A stretch of DNA of 49,529 nt from Candidatus Omnitrophota bacterium (GCA_030692055.1 JAUYCY010000153.1:1-49529), one strand, 5' to 3'. Positions 18,938 through 27,623 are shown, counted from the first letter of the stretch. Notes: a model not told the origin generated them from the sequence alone. Numbers and translations: made by a program.

Positions 18938-19747
18938 ATGAAGCTGAAAGAATGGATAAATACGAATAGAGAGTTTTTTACAGAACACGATTTACGTTTT
19001 CTACTTAAGGAAAAGTTATCTATTGACGCTAACCTGATATCGCGTAAAGATTTTTTGCTGGATGAAGCCAGCCTTATTGATTTAGAAGAAATAAAAAGAG
19101 TATACACAGAGGGCTTGCCTATGGCTTATATTTTGGAAAAAGAAGAGTTTTTTGGCTTAAAATTTAAAGTCAATTCAGAGGTATTAATTCCTCGTAAAGA
19201 AACAGAATTGATTGTTGAAAAAGCGATAGAACTAATAAAAAAGAATAATCTTAAATATATTTTAGACTTAGGCTGTGGCAGCGCAAATATCGCTATAGCT
19301 ATAAGTAAGTCAATGAAAAATAGGGTAAATATTTTTTCTTCAGATATAAGTTTGCAAGCTCTAATGGTGGCCAAAACCAATAGCCTATCGCATGATGCTG
19401 ATATAAAATTAATCAATACTGATTTATTCGAAGGATTTAAAAAGAGTTGCTTTGATTTGGTAGTTTCTAATCCGCCATACGTTGGATCGCGTGATATTAA
19501 AGATTCTTTAAAATATGAGCCACTACTTGCACTAGAAGCAGGTAGCGATGGTTTAGCTATTATTAAAAAGATACTATTTCAATCCAATTTATATTTAAAA
19601 AAAGGTGGTTATTTGATTATGGAGATAGGATATAATCAAAAAGAATTAGTTGAGAATATGCTTCAAAATATAGATAGTTATGAAATCATAGAGTGGATAA
19701 AGGACTATAGTGGTAATTGGAGAGGAGTAATATTGCATAGCGCATAG
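18938..19747 (+). CDS. prmC: Release factor glutamine N5-methyltransferase
   Basis: It methylates the glutamine of the GGQ motif in release factors, fitting its place after prfA. The SAM-binding loop LDLGCGSANIAIAI (about 107) and the substrate-glutamine motif SNPPYVG (about 179) are present. The N-terminal helical domain covers about 1-85. At 269 aa it is normal. No strong ribosome-binding site lies upstream. The C-terminal HSA and the TAG stop come from the start of an F3 repeat. Confidence 0.95.
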   Translation: MKLKEWINTNREFFTEHDLRFLLKEKLSIDANLISRKDFLLDEASLIDLEEIKRVYTEGLPMAYILEKEEFFGLKFKVNSEVLIPRKETELIVEKAIELIKKNNLKYILDLGCGSANIAIAISKSMKNRVNIFSSDISLQALMVAKTNSLSHDADIKLINTDLFEGFKKSCFDLVVSNPPYVGSRDIKDSLKYEPLLALEAGSDGLAIIKKILFQSNLYLKKGGYLIMEIGYNQKELVENMLQNIDSYEIIEWIKDYSGNWRGVILHSA

Positions 19748-19765
19748 GGCATGGCGCATGGCGTA
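19738..19765. repeat. GCGCATAGC-word repeat (F3), single arm
   Basis: It supplies the prmC stop (AGCGCATAG) and fills the short gap to murA. Confidence 0.8.
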
Positions 19766-19772
19766 AAGAAAG

Positions 19773-21035
19773 ATGGATAAATTTGTAATTCACAAATCTT
19801 CTTTATCTGGTACAGTTGAGATAAGCGGTTCAAAAAACGCAACCTTGCCTATCATGGCCGCTACCATACTTACCGATGAGGATTGCATACTTCATAATGT
19901 CCCTAATCTTATGGATATAAGGACAATGGCAAAAATTTTAGAGGGTTTAGGCAAAGAAATCCGCTACGAGAATAACACCATGGTTATAAAAACTACAAAG
20001 AAACAAGGTTACGTTGCCCCATATCGGCTAGTGCGTACAATGCGTGCTTCATTTTGTTGTTTAGGGCCACTTCTTGCTAAGCGCAAAAAAGCAAAGGTTT
20101 CGCTTCCCGGAGGTTGCGTTATCGGCGTACGGCCGGTTGATTTACATATAAAAGGATTAAACGCCCTGGGAGCAGAAACTATTATACAAAGGGGTTATTG
20201 CGTGGGCGATGGTAGAAAAATGCATGGTAGCCATATCTATTTAGGTGGGCAGTTCGGTTCTTCCGTGCTTGCCACAGATAATATTATGATGGCTGCTACT
20301 CTCATAGAAGGCGAAACTATAATTGAATATGCTGCTTGCGAACCAGAAGTAGAAACTTTAGGATTATTCTTAAAAAAAATGGGCGCAGATATTGTTGGAG
20401 AAGGGACGCCATTGGTACGAATAAGGGGTGTAAAAAAACTTGGCGGATGTGAATTCGATATTATTCCTGATAGAATCGAAGCCGGTACTTTTATCGCCGC
20501 AAGTCTTGCTACGCAATCGCCATTAGAAATAAAAGGCGCAAATCCTTTTCATCTTACCTCTGCTATAGAAGTGGCTAAAGAAATGGGTGCAGAAATTCAC
20601 GTTGACAATGCTCGCGCTATCATTGTAAAGCCAAAATCGCCCATAAAACCTGTGAATATTGCTACTTTACCTTATCCGGGATTTCCCACAGATTTACAAG
20701 CTCAGTTTATGACCTGTCTTTGTTTTGCTAAAGGAATTTCTTTGATTACAGAAAAAATTTATCCGGACAGATTTATGCATGTAGCAGAACTTAATCGTAT
20801 GGGTGCCAGAATCCAACGCAACGGGCCCTATGCTATAGTAGAAGGTAAAGAAAAAATTTTTGGTGCAGAGGTCATGGCTTCAGATTTAAGGGCGTCGGCA
20901 GCTTTAGTTATAGCGGGGCTAGCGGCAGAGGACAGAACAGATATTTTTAGGGTTTACCATATTGACCGCGGATACGAGCGTATTGAAGAGAAATTGTATA
21001 AAGTAGGAGCAAAAATAAAGAGGGAAAAACAATAA
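19773..21035 (+). CDS. murA: UDP-N-acetylglucosamine 1-carboxyvinyltransferase
   Basis: First committed step of peptidoglycan synthesis: enolpyruvyl transfer from PEP to UDP-GlcNAc. The PEP-binding SGSKNATLP is at about 18-26. The catalytic cysteine lies in LPGGCVIGVRPVDLH (about 115), so the enzyme should be fosfomycin-sensitive. The C-terminal RASAALVIAGLAA is typical. At 420 aa it is normal. It is the last gene of the rho-to-murA run. Confidence 0.97.
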   Translation: MDKFVIHKSSLSGTVEISGSKNATLPIMAATILTDEDCILHNVPNLMDIRTMAKILEGLGKEIRYENNTMVIKTTKKQGYVAPYRLVRTMRASFCCLGPLLAKRKKAKVSLPGGCVIGVRPVDLHIKGLNALGAETIIQRGYCVGDGRKMHGSHIYLGGQFGSSVLATDNIMMAATLIEGETIIEYAACEPEVETLGLFLKKMGADIVGEGTPLVRIRGVKKLGGCEFDIIPDRIEAGTFIAASLATQSPLEIKGANPFHLTSAIEVAKEMGAEIHVDNARAIIVKPKSPIKPVNIATLPYPGFPTDLQAQFMTCLCFAKGISLITEKIYPDRFMHVAELNRMGARIQRNGPYAIVEGKEKIFGAEVMASDLRASAALVIAGLAAEDRTDIFRVYHIDRGYERIEEKLYKVGAKIKREKQ

Positions 21036-21039
21036 TTAT

Positions 21040-21122
21040 TGTTATAGGTTAATATGTTGTTAGGTTGGCAGGTTAAACATACCATTAACATAGCAACCTA
21101 TAAACCTAATAACTTATAAACT
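21040..21122. repeat. AACCTATAAACC/GGTTTATAGGTT inverted words (family F10)
   Basis: GTTATAGGTTAATATGTTGT and following bases on the left face AACCTATAAACCTAATAACT on the right. It fills the murA-trpG gap. A related half (GTTGGGTTCATTAAGTTTAT) precedes the gene at 38918. Confidence 0.65.
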
Positions 21123-21125
21123 AAC

Positions 21126-21689
21126 ATGGTATTAGTAATCGACAATTACGATTCATTTACTTATAATCTCGTGCAGTATTTGCAAGAATTAGGTGCAGAG
21201 GTTTCTGTTTATCGTAATGACAAAATTAGTATACATAGGTTAAAAAAATTAAAAATAGATAAAATTGTTATCTCTCCCGGGCCCGGTCGCCCTAAAGATA
21301 GTGGAATAAGTTGTTTTGTTATAGCTGAATTTTATAAAAAAATACCCATTCTCGGTGTGTGCCTTGGGCATCAGTGTATAGGGTATTGTTTCGGGGGCCG
21401 CATCATAAAAGCTAGCGAAATTATGCATGGTAAAACCTCCCTAATTTATCACAGTAATAAAGGAATATTCAAGGGAGTTAAAAATCCTTTTATTGCAACC
21501 AGATACCACTCGTTAATTATTGAAAAAAAGACGTTACCTTCAAATTTAGCTATTACCGCTTATACTAAAAATGGTATAATAATGGCGGTGCGAGACAAGA
21601 AATACCCTCTTTTTGGAGTTCAGTTTCACCCCGAATCTATTCTTACCCAGGAAGGAAAAAAGATTCTAAATAATTTCTTGAAATTATGA
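21126..21689 (+). CDS. trpG: Anthranilate synthase glutamine amidotransferase subunit
   Basis: It supplies ammonia from glutamine to TrpE (or PabB). It is a class I amidotransferase: nucleophile Cys in GVCLGHQCIGY (about 79) and the His-Glu pair in FHPES (about 170). At 187 aa it is normal. No trpE is found in the window, so its partner is encoded elsewhere, or this subunit is shared with PabB. It begins the trp cluster. Its TGA stop is part of the TGATTACACAG word of an F2 repeat. Confidence 0.93.
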   Translation: MVLVIDNYDSFTYNLVQYLQELGAEVSVYRNDKISIHRLKKLKIDKIVISPGPGRPKDSGISCFVIAEFYKKIPILGVCLGHQCIGYCFGGRIIKASEIMHGKTSLIYHSNKGIFKGVKNPFIATRYHSLIIEKKTLPSNLAITAYTKNGIIMAVRDKKYPLFGVQFHPESILTQEGKKILNNFLKL

Positions 21690-21879
21690 TTACACAGATT
21701 AGGATAGCGATTACACAGATTGTTATTGTAATTAAATAATACCTTAATAGAAAAGATACCTTGAAAGTACAAAAACTTTAGAAATTATAGAAGATTTAAG
21801 AGATAAACAATTTTAATCTGTGTAATCTGTATTAAATCGGTGTAATCCCTGCCTGCCGGCAGGCAGGTGTGTAATCAGT
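21687..21879. repeat. F2 inverted arms bracketing a coding fragment and an F6 palindrome
   Basis: The left arm (21687-21721, GATTACACAGATT words) and right arm (21815-21879, TAATCTGTGTAATCTG words) enclose a 22-codon fragment at 21751-21816. A 20-nt F6 palindrome sits in the right arm at 21848-21867. Confidence 0.8.
21751..21816 (+). pseudogene. Short coding fragment, antitoxin-like C-terminus
   Basis: The open stretch KRYLESTKTLEIIEDLRDKQF is followed by TAA and preceded in frame by TAG. It looks like the C-terminal helix of a small antitoxin (Phd/RelB type), but this is a resemblance only. It sits inside the loop of an F2 inverted repeat and has no start codon. Confidence 0.3.
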
Positions 21880-21888
21880 TTTATAAAT

Positions 21889-22932
21889 ATGATTAAGGAA
21901 GCAATTATTAAATTAGCTTGTAGCGAAAACCTCTCCTTTGGCGAAGCGCAAGAAACTTTTAAGGAGATTTTCGAGCACAAAGCAACACTAACACAGATAG
22001 CTGCTTTTTTAACTGCCCTAAAAATAAAAGGCGAGACAGAGGAAGAAATTTATGCAGCCGCCACAATAGTCAGAAGATATGCTCATAAAATTAAAGTAAG
22101 AGGCGATTTTGTAGGCATAGAAATAGAGGATGAGCCAATTATGGATACTTGCGGCACAGGCGGTTCAGGCGTAAATAAGTTTAACATCTCTACTGTAGTT
22201 GCGTTTATTGTGGCTGCCTCCGGAGTAAAAGTTGCCAAGCACGGAAACCGTGCAATGTCTTCGAATTGCGGCAGCGCCGATGTTTTAGAAGCGCTTGGGA
22301 TAAAAATTGATGTTTCACCGTTGGTTATGGAGGAAGCCATTAAAAAAATAGGTATTGGTTTTTTATATGCTCCCCTTTATCACCCGGCATTAAAAGAAGT
22401 AGCCCAGGTGCGTAAAGACCTAGGAATAAGAACGATTTTTAATATTTTAGGGCCCCTTTGTAATCCTGCCTCTGTTACTCATCAGCTTTTAGGCGTCTAT
22501 GACAAAGATTTAGTTTTAACCCTTGCCAAGGTACTAGCGAACTTAAAGGTAAAAAAAGCATTTGTTTTTCATGGAAAAGATTTAAAAGATGAAATATCTC
22601 TGACCGGTGAAACGTTTGCCGCTTTTTTAAACAACAACAGAATAGAAAAACTTTCGCTTAGGCCATCTGAATTTGGGCTAAAAAAAGTAGCGTTAAAAGA
22701 TTTAGAAGTAAAAGATGTAAACGAAAGCGCAAAGATTATAAATAATATTTTAGACGGCAAATATGGCCCCACACGGGATATAGCTTTAGCTAATGCTAGC
22801 CCTTGTTTTTATATCTTGGGTAAATCTAAAAATTTAAAAGAAGGGGCTAGGTTAGCAGCTTCTCTAATCGATGAAGGAAAAGCAAAAAATAAGTTTTTAG
22901 AATTCAAAAATTTTATTGACACGCATAAGTAA
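21889..22932 (+). CDS. trpD: Anthranilate phosphoribosyltransferase
   Basis: It joins anthranilate to PRPP. The PRPP-binding DTCGTGGSG (about 85) and the KHGNRAMSSNCGSADVLEAL stretch (about 113) are intact. At 347 aa it is normal. The ATG lies about 10 nt beyond an F2 right arm, without an obvious ribosome-binding site. Together with trpG, trpC, trpF, trpB and trpA it covers every step from anthranilate to tryptophan. Confidence 0.97.
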   Translation: MIKEAIIKLACSENLSFGEAQETFKEIFEHKATLTQIAAFLTALKIKGETEEEIYAAATIVRRYAHKIKVRGDFVGIEIEDEPIMDTCGTGGSGVNKFNISTVVAFIVAASGVKVAKHGNRAMSSNCGSADVLEALGIKIDVSPLVMEEAIKKIGIGFLYAPLYHPALKEVAQVRKDLGIRTIFNILGPLCNPASVTHQLLGVYDKDLVLTLAKVLANLKVKKAFVFHGKDLKDEISLTGETFAAFLNNNRIEKLSLRPSEFGLKKVALKDLEVKDVNESAKIINNILDGKYGPTRDIALANASPCFYILGKSKNLKEGARLAASLIDEGKAKNKFLEFKNFIDTHK

Positions 22933-22976
22933 TAATCAGTGTAATCATTCTTAAATCAGTGTAATCATTAGTTATA
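22933..22976. repeat. F2 half-repeat between trpD and trpC
   Basis: Two AATCAGTGTAATCATT words fill the gap. A TTGACA at 22916-22921 with TGTAAT at 22940-22945 (18-bp spacer) could be a weak internal promoter made partly of repeat sequence. Confidence 0.6.
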
Positions 22977-22981
22977 ATAAT

Positions 22982-23761
22982 ATGCATAACGTTTTATCTC
23001 TTATTGTAGAAGCTAAGAAAAGAAATATTGAAATCTTAACAAAGAACAGAGAGGAACTTCTTTCTTTAGTAAAAAAAGCACCTAAGCCGTTATCATTTAA
23101 AGAAGCAATAAAGAGGGAAGGGAAAATTTCTTTAATTGCAGAGATAAAGCAAGCTTCTCCTTCTGCGGGAATACTTTCAAAGGACTTTTCGCCCGTTGAC
23201 ATTGCCAAAATTTTTCAAAACCTAAAAGTAAATGCTATTTCGGTGCTTACCGAGGGAGAGTTTTTTTTAGGCAAAATCAATTATATTGAAGATATTAAAA
23301 AAGAAGTAGCGTTACCTATACTACGCAAAGATTTTATTCTTGATGAAATTCAGGTTCTAGAATCAAGGGCAGCTGGTGCTGATGCGATTATTCTTATTAT
23401 GCGAATTTTGAGCATAGAGCAGCTCGCCCGTCTTTATAATTTTAGCCGCGAATTGGGAATGGATGTTTTAGTCGAAGTACATTCCGATAAAGAATTAAAA
23501 AAAGTACTAAAAATAGGTGCAGAAATTATTGGTATTAATAACCGTAATCTCAATACTTTAAAGGTCGATTTAACTCAAACACAAAAAATTACCCCTTTTA
23601 TTCCGCCAGAGATGGTGAAGGTGAGCGAAAGCGGAATAAATTCCCTAAAAGATGTTTTATGGCTCAAAGGTTTGGGCGTAGACGCAGTTCTAGTAGGCGA
23701 AACGCTTATGAAGGCGCCAAACCTAGAGGAAAAACTTAAGGAATTGCATATCGACGCCTGA
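22982..23761 (+). CDS. trpC: Indole-3-glycerol phosphate synthase
   Basis: It closes the indole ring from carboxyphenylaminodeoxyribulose-5-phosphate. A (beta/alpha)8 barrel with the catalytic lysine in IAEIKQASPSAG (about 52), a second lysine in LRKDFILD (about 113), the NNRNLNTLKVD loop (about 181) and the phosphate site SESGI (about 215). At 259 aa it is normal and not fused to TrpF. Two bases separate its TGA from an F1 repeat. Confidence 0.97.
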   Translation: MHNVLSLIVEAKKRNIEILTKNREELLSLVKKAPKPLSFKEAIKREGKISLIAEIKQASPSAGILSKDFSPVDIAKIFQNLKVNAISVLTEGEFFLGKINYIEDIKKEVALPILRKDFILDEIQVLESRAAGADAIILIMRILSIEQLARLYNFSRELGMDVLVEVHSDKELKKVLKIGAEIIGINNRNLNTLKVDLTQTQKITPFIPPEMVKVSESGINSLKDVLWLKGLGVDAVLVGETLMKAPNLEEKLKELHIDA

Positions 23762-23763
23762 AA

Positions 23764-23848
23764 CACAGATGATCGCAGATAAAGAGCAGATGATCACAGA
23801 TATTTATCTGCGCCCATCTGTGTCTTCAAATCTGTGCTAATCTGTGCG
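23764..23848. repeat. CACAGAT inverted repeat (F1), copy 4
   Basis: It fills the trpC-trpF gap, from 2 nt after the stop to about 12 nt before the trpF ATG. Confidence 0.85.
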
Positions 23849-23860
23849 GAGCGAAGCGAC

Positions 23861-24493
23861 ATGATTAAGGTAAAAATCTGCGGTATCACTAACTTAGAAG
23901 ACGCATTGTTATGCTCCAAAGAGGGGGCAGATGCTTTAGGTTTTATCTTTACCAAGAAAAGCTCTCGTTGTATCAACACGAAAGAAGCAGCAAAAATTAT
24001 TGCCCAGCTTGACCCTTTTATTACCACAGTGGGAGTTTTTTTAGATGAGGAAAAAGATAAGGTCCTTGAAATAGCTAATGCATTAAGTCTCGACGCTTTA
24101 CAGTTTCACGGCCAAGAAAGCCCAAGCTACTGTAATTTTTTTAGGCCAAAGTTTAAAGTTGTAAAAGTTTTTTTTCCCGAAAGTACGCCCTTTAAAAAAG
24201 CGATAGCAGCTTACAAAGTCGATGCATACCTTTTTGATGTAAGGCAAGAGGAAAAGCTAAAAGGCAAAAACAATCTACCTAAAGAAAACCTAAAAGAGAT
24301 ATTTAATCTCATAAGAGAAGGCCGCAGAGTAATTATTTCCGGTGGGCTTAACATAAAGAATATTTCTCAAGCAGCTAAGCTTAAACCCTATGCTGTAGAT
24401 GTGTCAAGCGGCGTAGAAAAAATGGTTGGTAAAAAAGACAGTGAATTAATATGTGTTTTTATCCAGAAGGTAAAAAATGTTGATACCCGATAA
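23861..24493 (+). CDS. trpF: Phosphoribosylanthranilate isomerase
   Basis: It carries out the Amadori rearrangement before TrpC. The N-terminal VKICGIT holds the catalytic cysteine (C7), a catalytic Asp lies in YLFDV (about 127), and the C-terminal phosphate loop is VDVSSGVE (about 184). At 210 aa it is normal. ATG at 23861 was preferred to an upstream in-frame start at 23834 that falls in the F1 repeat. It overlaps trpB by 17 nt, indicating translational coupling. Confidence 0.95.
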   Translation: MIKVKICGITNLEDALLCSKEGADALGFIFTKKSSRCINTKEAAKIIAQLDPFITTVGVFLDEEKDKVLEIANALSLDALQFHGQESPSYCNFFRPKFKVVKVFFPESTPFKKAIAAYKVDAYLFDVRQEEKLKGKNNLPKENLKEIFNLIREGRRVIISGGLNIKNISQAAKLKPYAVDVSSGVEKMVGKKDSELICVFIQKVKNVDTR

Positions 24494-25643
24494 AAAAGGT
24501 TATTTTGGAGATTTTGGCGGTAAATTTATACCGGAGACACTTTGTTCTTGCCTCGCAGAGTTAAATGCCGCCTATATAAAAGCGAAAAAAGATAAAGAAT
24601 TTAAAAAAGAATTTAATTTTTATCTTAAAGAATATGCCGGTAGGCCCACTCTGCTTTACTTTGCTAAAAATTTAAGCGCCTCTTTAGGGATGAAGATTTA
24701 TCTTAAAAGAGAAGATTTGCTTCACACAGGCGCGCATAAAATAAATAATTCCTTAGGTCAGGCGCTTTTAGCCAAGGCGATGGGTAAAAAAAGAATTATC
24801 GCCGAAACAGGAGCGGGCCAGCACGGTGTATCTGCCGCAACCGTAGCGCGTCTTTTTAATTTAACCTGCGATATTTATATGGGTGAAGAAGATATCAGGC
24901 GCCAGAGAATGAATGTTTTTCGTATGAAAACTCTTGGCGCGCGAGTAATTGCTGTAAAAAGCGGCTCAAAAACCTTAAAAGATGCTTGTAACCAAGCAAT
25001 GAGAGATTGGGTGACTAACGTAAGAGATACCTATTATCTTATCGGTTCAACTTTTGGCTCTCATCCTTATCCGATGATAGTAAGAGATTTCCAATCAGTA
25101 ATAGGTAAAGAAGCAAGAAGGCAAATTCTACAGAAAGAGAGTAGATTGCCTGATTATTTAGTCGCCTGTGTAGGCGGTGGCAGTAATGCTATGGGTTTAT
25201 TCTACCCTTTCTTTAAAGATAGAAAAGTCAAGATGGTTGGCGTTGAAGCTGGCGGCATAAATAAGAACCTAAATTCAGCCTCTCTTAACTACGGTGAAAT
25301 AGGGGTATTACATGGAGCAAAAACCTATATTTTACAGGATAAATTTGGCCAAATAAAAGGAACGCATTCTGTAGCTGCAGGCCTTGATTATCCCGGAGTT
25401 GGGCCAGAGCATTCTTTTTATAAAGATGCGCGCCGTGCAGAATACGTAACAGTGAATGATAAAGAAGCTATTGAAGGGTTTATGATGTTAAGTAGAGTGG
25501 AAGGAATTATTCCAGCGCTTGAGTCCGCCCACGCCATTTATTATTTAAAAAAATTAGCAAAAAAAGCAAAGGGAAGTTTAGTAATAGTTTGTTTATCTGG
25601 CAGGGGAGATAAGGATTTGGAGATAGTGCAAGAATATATATAG
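24477..25643 (+). CDS. trpB: Tryptophan synthase beta chain
   Basis: A PLP enzyme that condenses indole with serine. The PLP lysine is in [15 protein letters not shown] (about 87), the phosphate loop is VGGGSNAMG (about 231) and the tunnel residues follow the TrpB1 pattern. At 388 aa it is normal. Its start lies inside trpF with GAAGG upstream. Its partner trpA is not next but 1.07 kb downstream, after a membrane-protein gene. Confidence 0.97.
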   Translation: MLIPDKKGYFGDFGGKFIPETLCSCLAELNAAYIKAKKDKEFKKEFNFYLKEYAGRPTLLYFAKNLSASLGMKIYLKREDLLHTGAHKINNSLGQALLAKAMGKKRIIAETGAGQHGVSAATVARLFNLTCDIYMGEEDIRRQRMNVFRMKTLGARVIAVKSGSKTLKDACNQAMRDWVTNVRDTYYLIGSTFGSHPYPMIVRDFQSVIGKEARRQILQKESRLPDYLVACVGGGSNAMGLFYPFFKDRKVKMVGVEAGGINKNLNSASLNYGEIGVLHGAKTYILQDKFGQIKGTHSVAAGLDYPGVGPEHSFYKDARRAEYVTVNDKEAIEGFMMLSRVEGIIPALESAHAIYYLKKLAKKAKGSLVIVCLSGRGDKDLEIVQEYI

Positions 25644-25800
25644 AAGCGGATAAACGTCCCGTCTTTGGCGGGATCCCGCCGAGATAAATTCGCAGGCGGG
25701 ACGGAATAATACGCAGATTCACACGGATGAATAAAAAATAACTAATAGTTGCTTGGGGTAGAGTGTGCGGAGTTATTAACGGTTTAACAAAGGAGCAGAA
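25644..25800. other. Gap with a GTCCCG hairpin and a small-gene relic
   Basis: CGTCCCG...CGGGACGG arms (25656-25704) with an internal GGCGGGATCCCGCC palindrome form a strong hairpin. It is followed at 25727-25788 by a relic that reads MNKK-stop-LIVAWG, matching the start of the sequence at 26424. Confidence 0.6.
25727..25788 (+). pseudogene. Relic of a small gene (MNKK-stop-LIVAWG)
   Basis: ATG AAT AAA AAA TAA CTA ATA GTT GCT TGG GGT matches, codon for codon, the better preserved MNKKQLIVAWG start at 26424-26456, with CAA changed to the stop TAA. Both copies end in GGTTTAAC. They flank the membrane-protein gene as diverged direct repeats. Confidence 0.6.
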
Positions 25801-26427
25801 ATGGATAAGTTAAAAATTGGAGAGTTATTAAGTAATGGATTTGAAATTTTAGTAAAAAATCCAATTCTTTTAGCGTTAGGAGTAGTTACAAATCTATCAT
25901 TGATATTGGTGGAATCAAAAATAACCACCAAAAGCATATTAGGGCTTATTATTTGGTTGTTGGTAAGTCCATATTTTATCGGATTAATTGTTAGATTTAT
26001 TTATGAGACAAGAGAAAAAAAGCCGTCTTGGCAGGAATTAAGTAAATTCGCCTTAAGAAAATATACCCCTCTTTTGATTATCTATATAATTTGTTATATT
26101 GTAACTTTTGTTGGAGTAGTTCTCTTCATAATTCCGGGTATTTTCCTATCAATAAAACTTATTATGTGCGATTACGGTATCATTTTAGAAAATGAGGGAG
26201 TTATTGCCTCGTTAAAAAGAAGTTGGACAATAACGAAAGGAAATTGGTGGCGATTATTAGCCTTATCACTGGTTCTTTATTTACCCATTATTATATTTAG
26301 TTTTTTCGAGAGCCTATTCCCAAAGATAATATATATTTTGCTTAATTTATTATTTGTCTCATGTGTTTTTGTGTGGTTTCAATCTACTTTTACGCTTGCT
26401 TATCTTCGGTTAAGAGAAATTAAATGA
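25801..26427 (+). CDS. Integral membrane protein of unknown function
   Basis: This 208 aa protein has about five hydrophobic segments (near 20-35, 43-65, 85-115, 155-172 and 178-195). The motif SLKRSWTITKGNWWRLLAL (about 140-158) resembles the membrane domain found in glycerophosphoryl diester phosphodiesterase-like proteins. No catalytic domain is seen. It has a good AAAGGAGCAG ribosome-binding site. It lies between trpB and trpA but nothing in the sequence links it to tryptophan; a role in transport would be a guess. It is flanked by diverged direct repeats of a small-gene start. Confidence 0.75.
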   Translation: MDKLKIGELLSNGFEILVKNPILLALGVVTNLSLILVESKITTKSILGLIIWLLVSPYFIGLIVRFIYETREKKPSWQELSKFALRKYTPLLIIYIICYIVTFVGVVLFIIPGIFLSIKLIMCDYGIILENEGVIASLKRSWTITKGNWWRLLALSLVLYLPIIIFSFFESLFPKIIYILLNLLFVSCVFVWFQSTFTLAYLRLREIK

Positions 26428-26512
26428 ACAAGAAACAATTAATAGTTGCCTGGGGGATGGTTGGGGCGCTACAGCATACCGATTTTGTTAATTGGTTGCG
26501 GTTTAACTTGAG
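26424..26512 (+). pseudogene. Relic of a small gene (MNKKQLIVAWG), run into repeat DNA
   Basis: The ATG overlaps the preceding stop (ATGA), and the sequence MNKKQLIVAWG begins a hydrophobic-looking protein. After about 28 codons the frame runs into a REP-like element, which encodes the repeated peptide IPCGLPQG twice. The open frame to 26645 is therefore probably not a functional gene. The same start with a nonsense codon lies at 25727. Confidence 0.5.
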
Positions 26513-26620
26513 AATTCCCTGTGGCTTGCCACAGGGTCGCTCTCCAGTAACAGGAAATTCCTTATTATCGGCGAAGCGTAGCGGAGCCGACGTGATACCC
26601 TGCGGCTTGCCGCAGGGAGA
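26513..26620. repeat. Two-hairpin REP-like element, copy D
   Basis: CCCTGTGGCTTGCCACAGGG (26517-26536) and CCCTGCGGCTTGCCGCAGGG (26598-26617) are perfect hairpins of the same design as copies A-C, with both strands of each stem changed together. The core between them differs from the other copies. Confidence 0.8.
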
Positions 26621-26660
26621 GTTCATTCTATACTTTAAGGGATAAGAAGAAAAAATAGTT

Positions 26661-26706
26661 TAGCTTTAATCTGTGTAATCATTTTCCTAATCGGTGTAAT
26701 CAGTGA
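26661..26706. repeat. F2 half-repeat before trpA
   Basis: TTTAATCTGTGTAATCATTT and AATCGGTGTAATCAGTG words end 4 nt before the trpA ATG. Confidence 0.8.
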
Positions 26707-26709
26707 TAT

Positions 26710-27495
26710 ATGACTATAAAAGATAAATTCAATCAGTTAAGGGAAGAAGGTAGAAAGGCATTCATTGCCTATGTGCCTTTTGGTTTTCCGAGTATAAAGC
26801 GCACAAAAGATATTCTGTTAACCTTGCAAGAAGCAGGAGTTGATATTATTGAGTTAGGCATTCCTTTTTCTGACCCTATCGCTGATGGGCCGATAATTCA
26901 AGAGGCAACTACAATCGCTTTAAATAAAGGTGCAAATATCCAAAATCTATTTGTAACCCTAAAAGAATTAAAAAAAGATTTAAAAATCCCCGTCGCTTTG
27001 ATGACATATTACAACCCTGTATTTAGATTCGGCATAAGAAAATTTTTTGCCAAGATGCACAGTCTTGATATTTCTGGAATAATAGTTGTTGATTTATCGC
27101 TGGAAGAGAGTGCGACATACATTAAAGAGGCAAAAAATTTTCTTATAGAGACAATATTTTTTATTACTCCGGTAACACCTATAGAAAGAGCAAAAAAAAT
27201 TATTAAGGCCTCAAACGGATTTATTTATTATATTTCTGTTACCGGTACTACCGGCATACGGGATATTTCTTATGCTTCGTTAGCAACACACATAAGGAAA
27301 TTAAAAACAATGACAAAGTTACCTATATGTGTGGGTTTTGGCATACATACGCGTAAACAAGTGAAAAAGGTATATCAATTTAGCGACGGAGCAATTGTCG
27401 GCAGTGCCATTGTAAAGTTCATAAGAGACAATCATTCAAAGCGAGGCTTTTTGGAAAGATTGAGGAAATACGTAAAATCATTGCGTAGCGCATAG
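26710..27495 (+). CDS. trpA: Tryptophan synthase alpha chain
   Basis: It cleaves indole-3-glycerol phosphate to indole. The catalytic Glu lies in IIELGIPFSDPIADGP (about 49) together with the catalytic Asp, and the phosphate loops are SVTGTTG and VGFGI. At 261 aa it is normal. The last residues (SLRSA) and the TAG stop come from an F3 repeat (GCGTAGCGCATAG). It is separated from its usual partner trpB by a membrane-protein gene. Confidence 0.96.
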   Translation: MTIKDKFNQLREEGRKAFIAYVPFGFPSIKRTKDILLTLQEAGVDIIELGIPFSDPIADGPIIQEATTIALNKGANIQNLFVTLKELKKDLKIPVALMTYYNPVFRFGIRKFFAKMHSLDISGIIVVDLSLEESATYIKEAKNFLIETIFFITPVTPIERAKKIIKASNGFIYYISVTGTTGIRDISYASLATHIRKLKTMTKLPICVGFGIHTRKQVKKVYQFSDGAIVGSAIVKFIRDNHSKRGFLERLRKYVKSLRSA

Positions 27496-27621
27496 AGCAC
27501 AGCGCACAGCGTAGCAAGAAGATACAGAATGCCTAGATTTGAAGATTTAGAAATTTGGGAAGATATTATTGTTATAGCTATTATATTTTACGCTTGGCGC
27601 TATGCGCCATGCGCTTTGCGA
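27482..27621. repeat. F3 inverted arms bracketing an S23 gene fragment
   Basis: The left arm (27482-27517, GCGTAGCGCATAGAGCACAG) contains the trpA stop. The right arm (27590-27621, CGCTTGGCGCTATGCGCC) ends 2 nt before the M16 peptidase ATG. Between them is the start of an S23-type gene. Confidence 0.8.
27529..27587 (+). pseudogene. 5' fragment of an S23/four-helix-bundle gene
   Basis: MPRFEDLEIWEDIIVIAIIF begins at an ATG at 27529. The FEDLEIW start is characteristic of the S23 (23S rRNA intervening-sequence protein) family. After 20 codons the frame enters an F3 right arm and ends at a stop. The rest of the gene is missing. It sits in the loop of an F3 inverted repeat. A complete family member is at 45469. 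Confidence 0.55.
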
Positions 27622-27623
27622 AT

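Noticed and set aside
26424..26645. A 73-codon open frame after the membrane protein
   Set aside because: From about codon 30 it is encoded by two REP-like hairpins giving IPCGLPQG twice; only the start resembles a gene, so it is listed as a relic.
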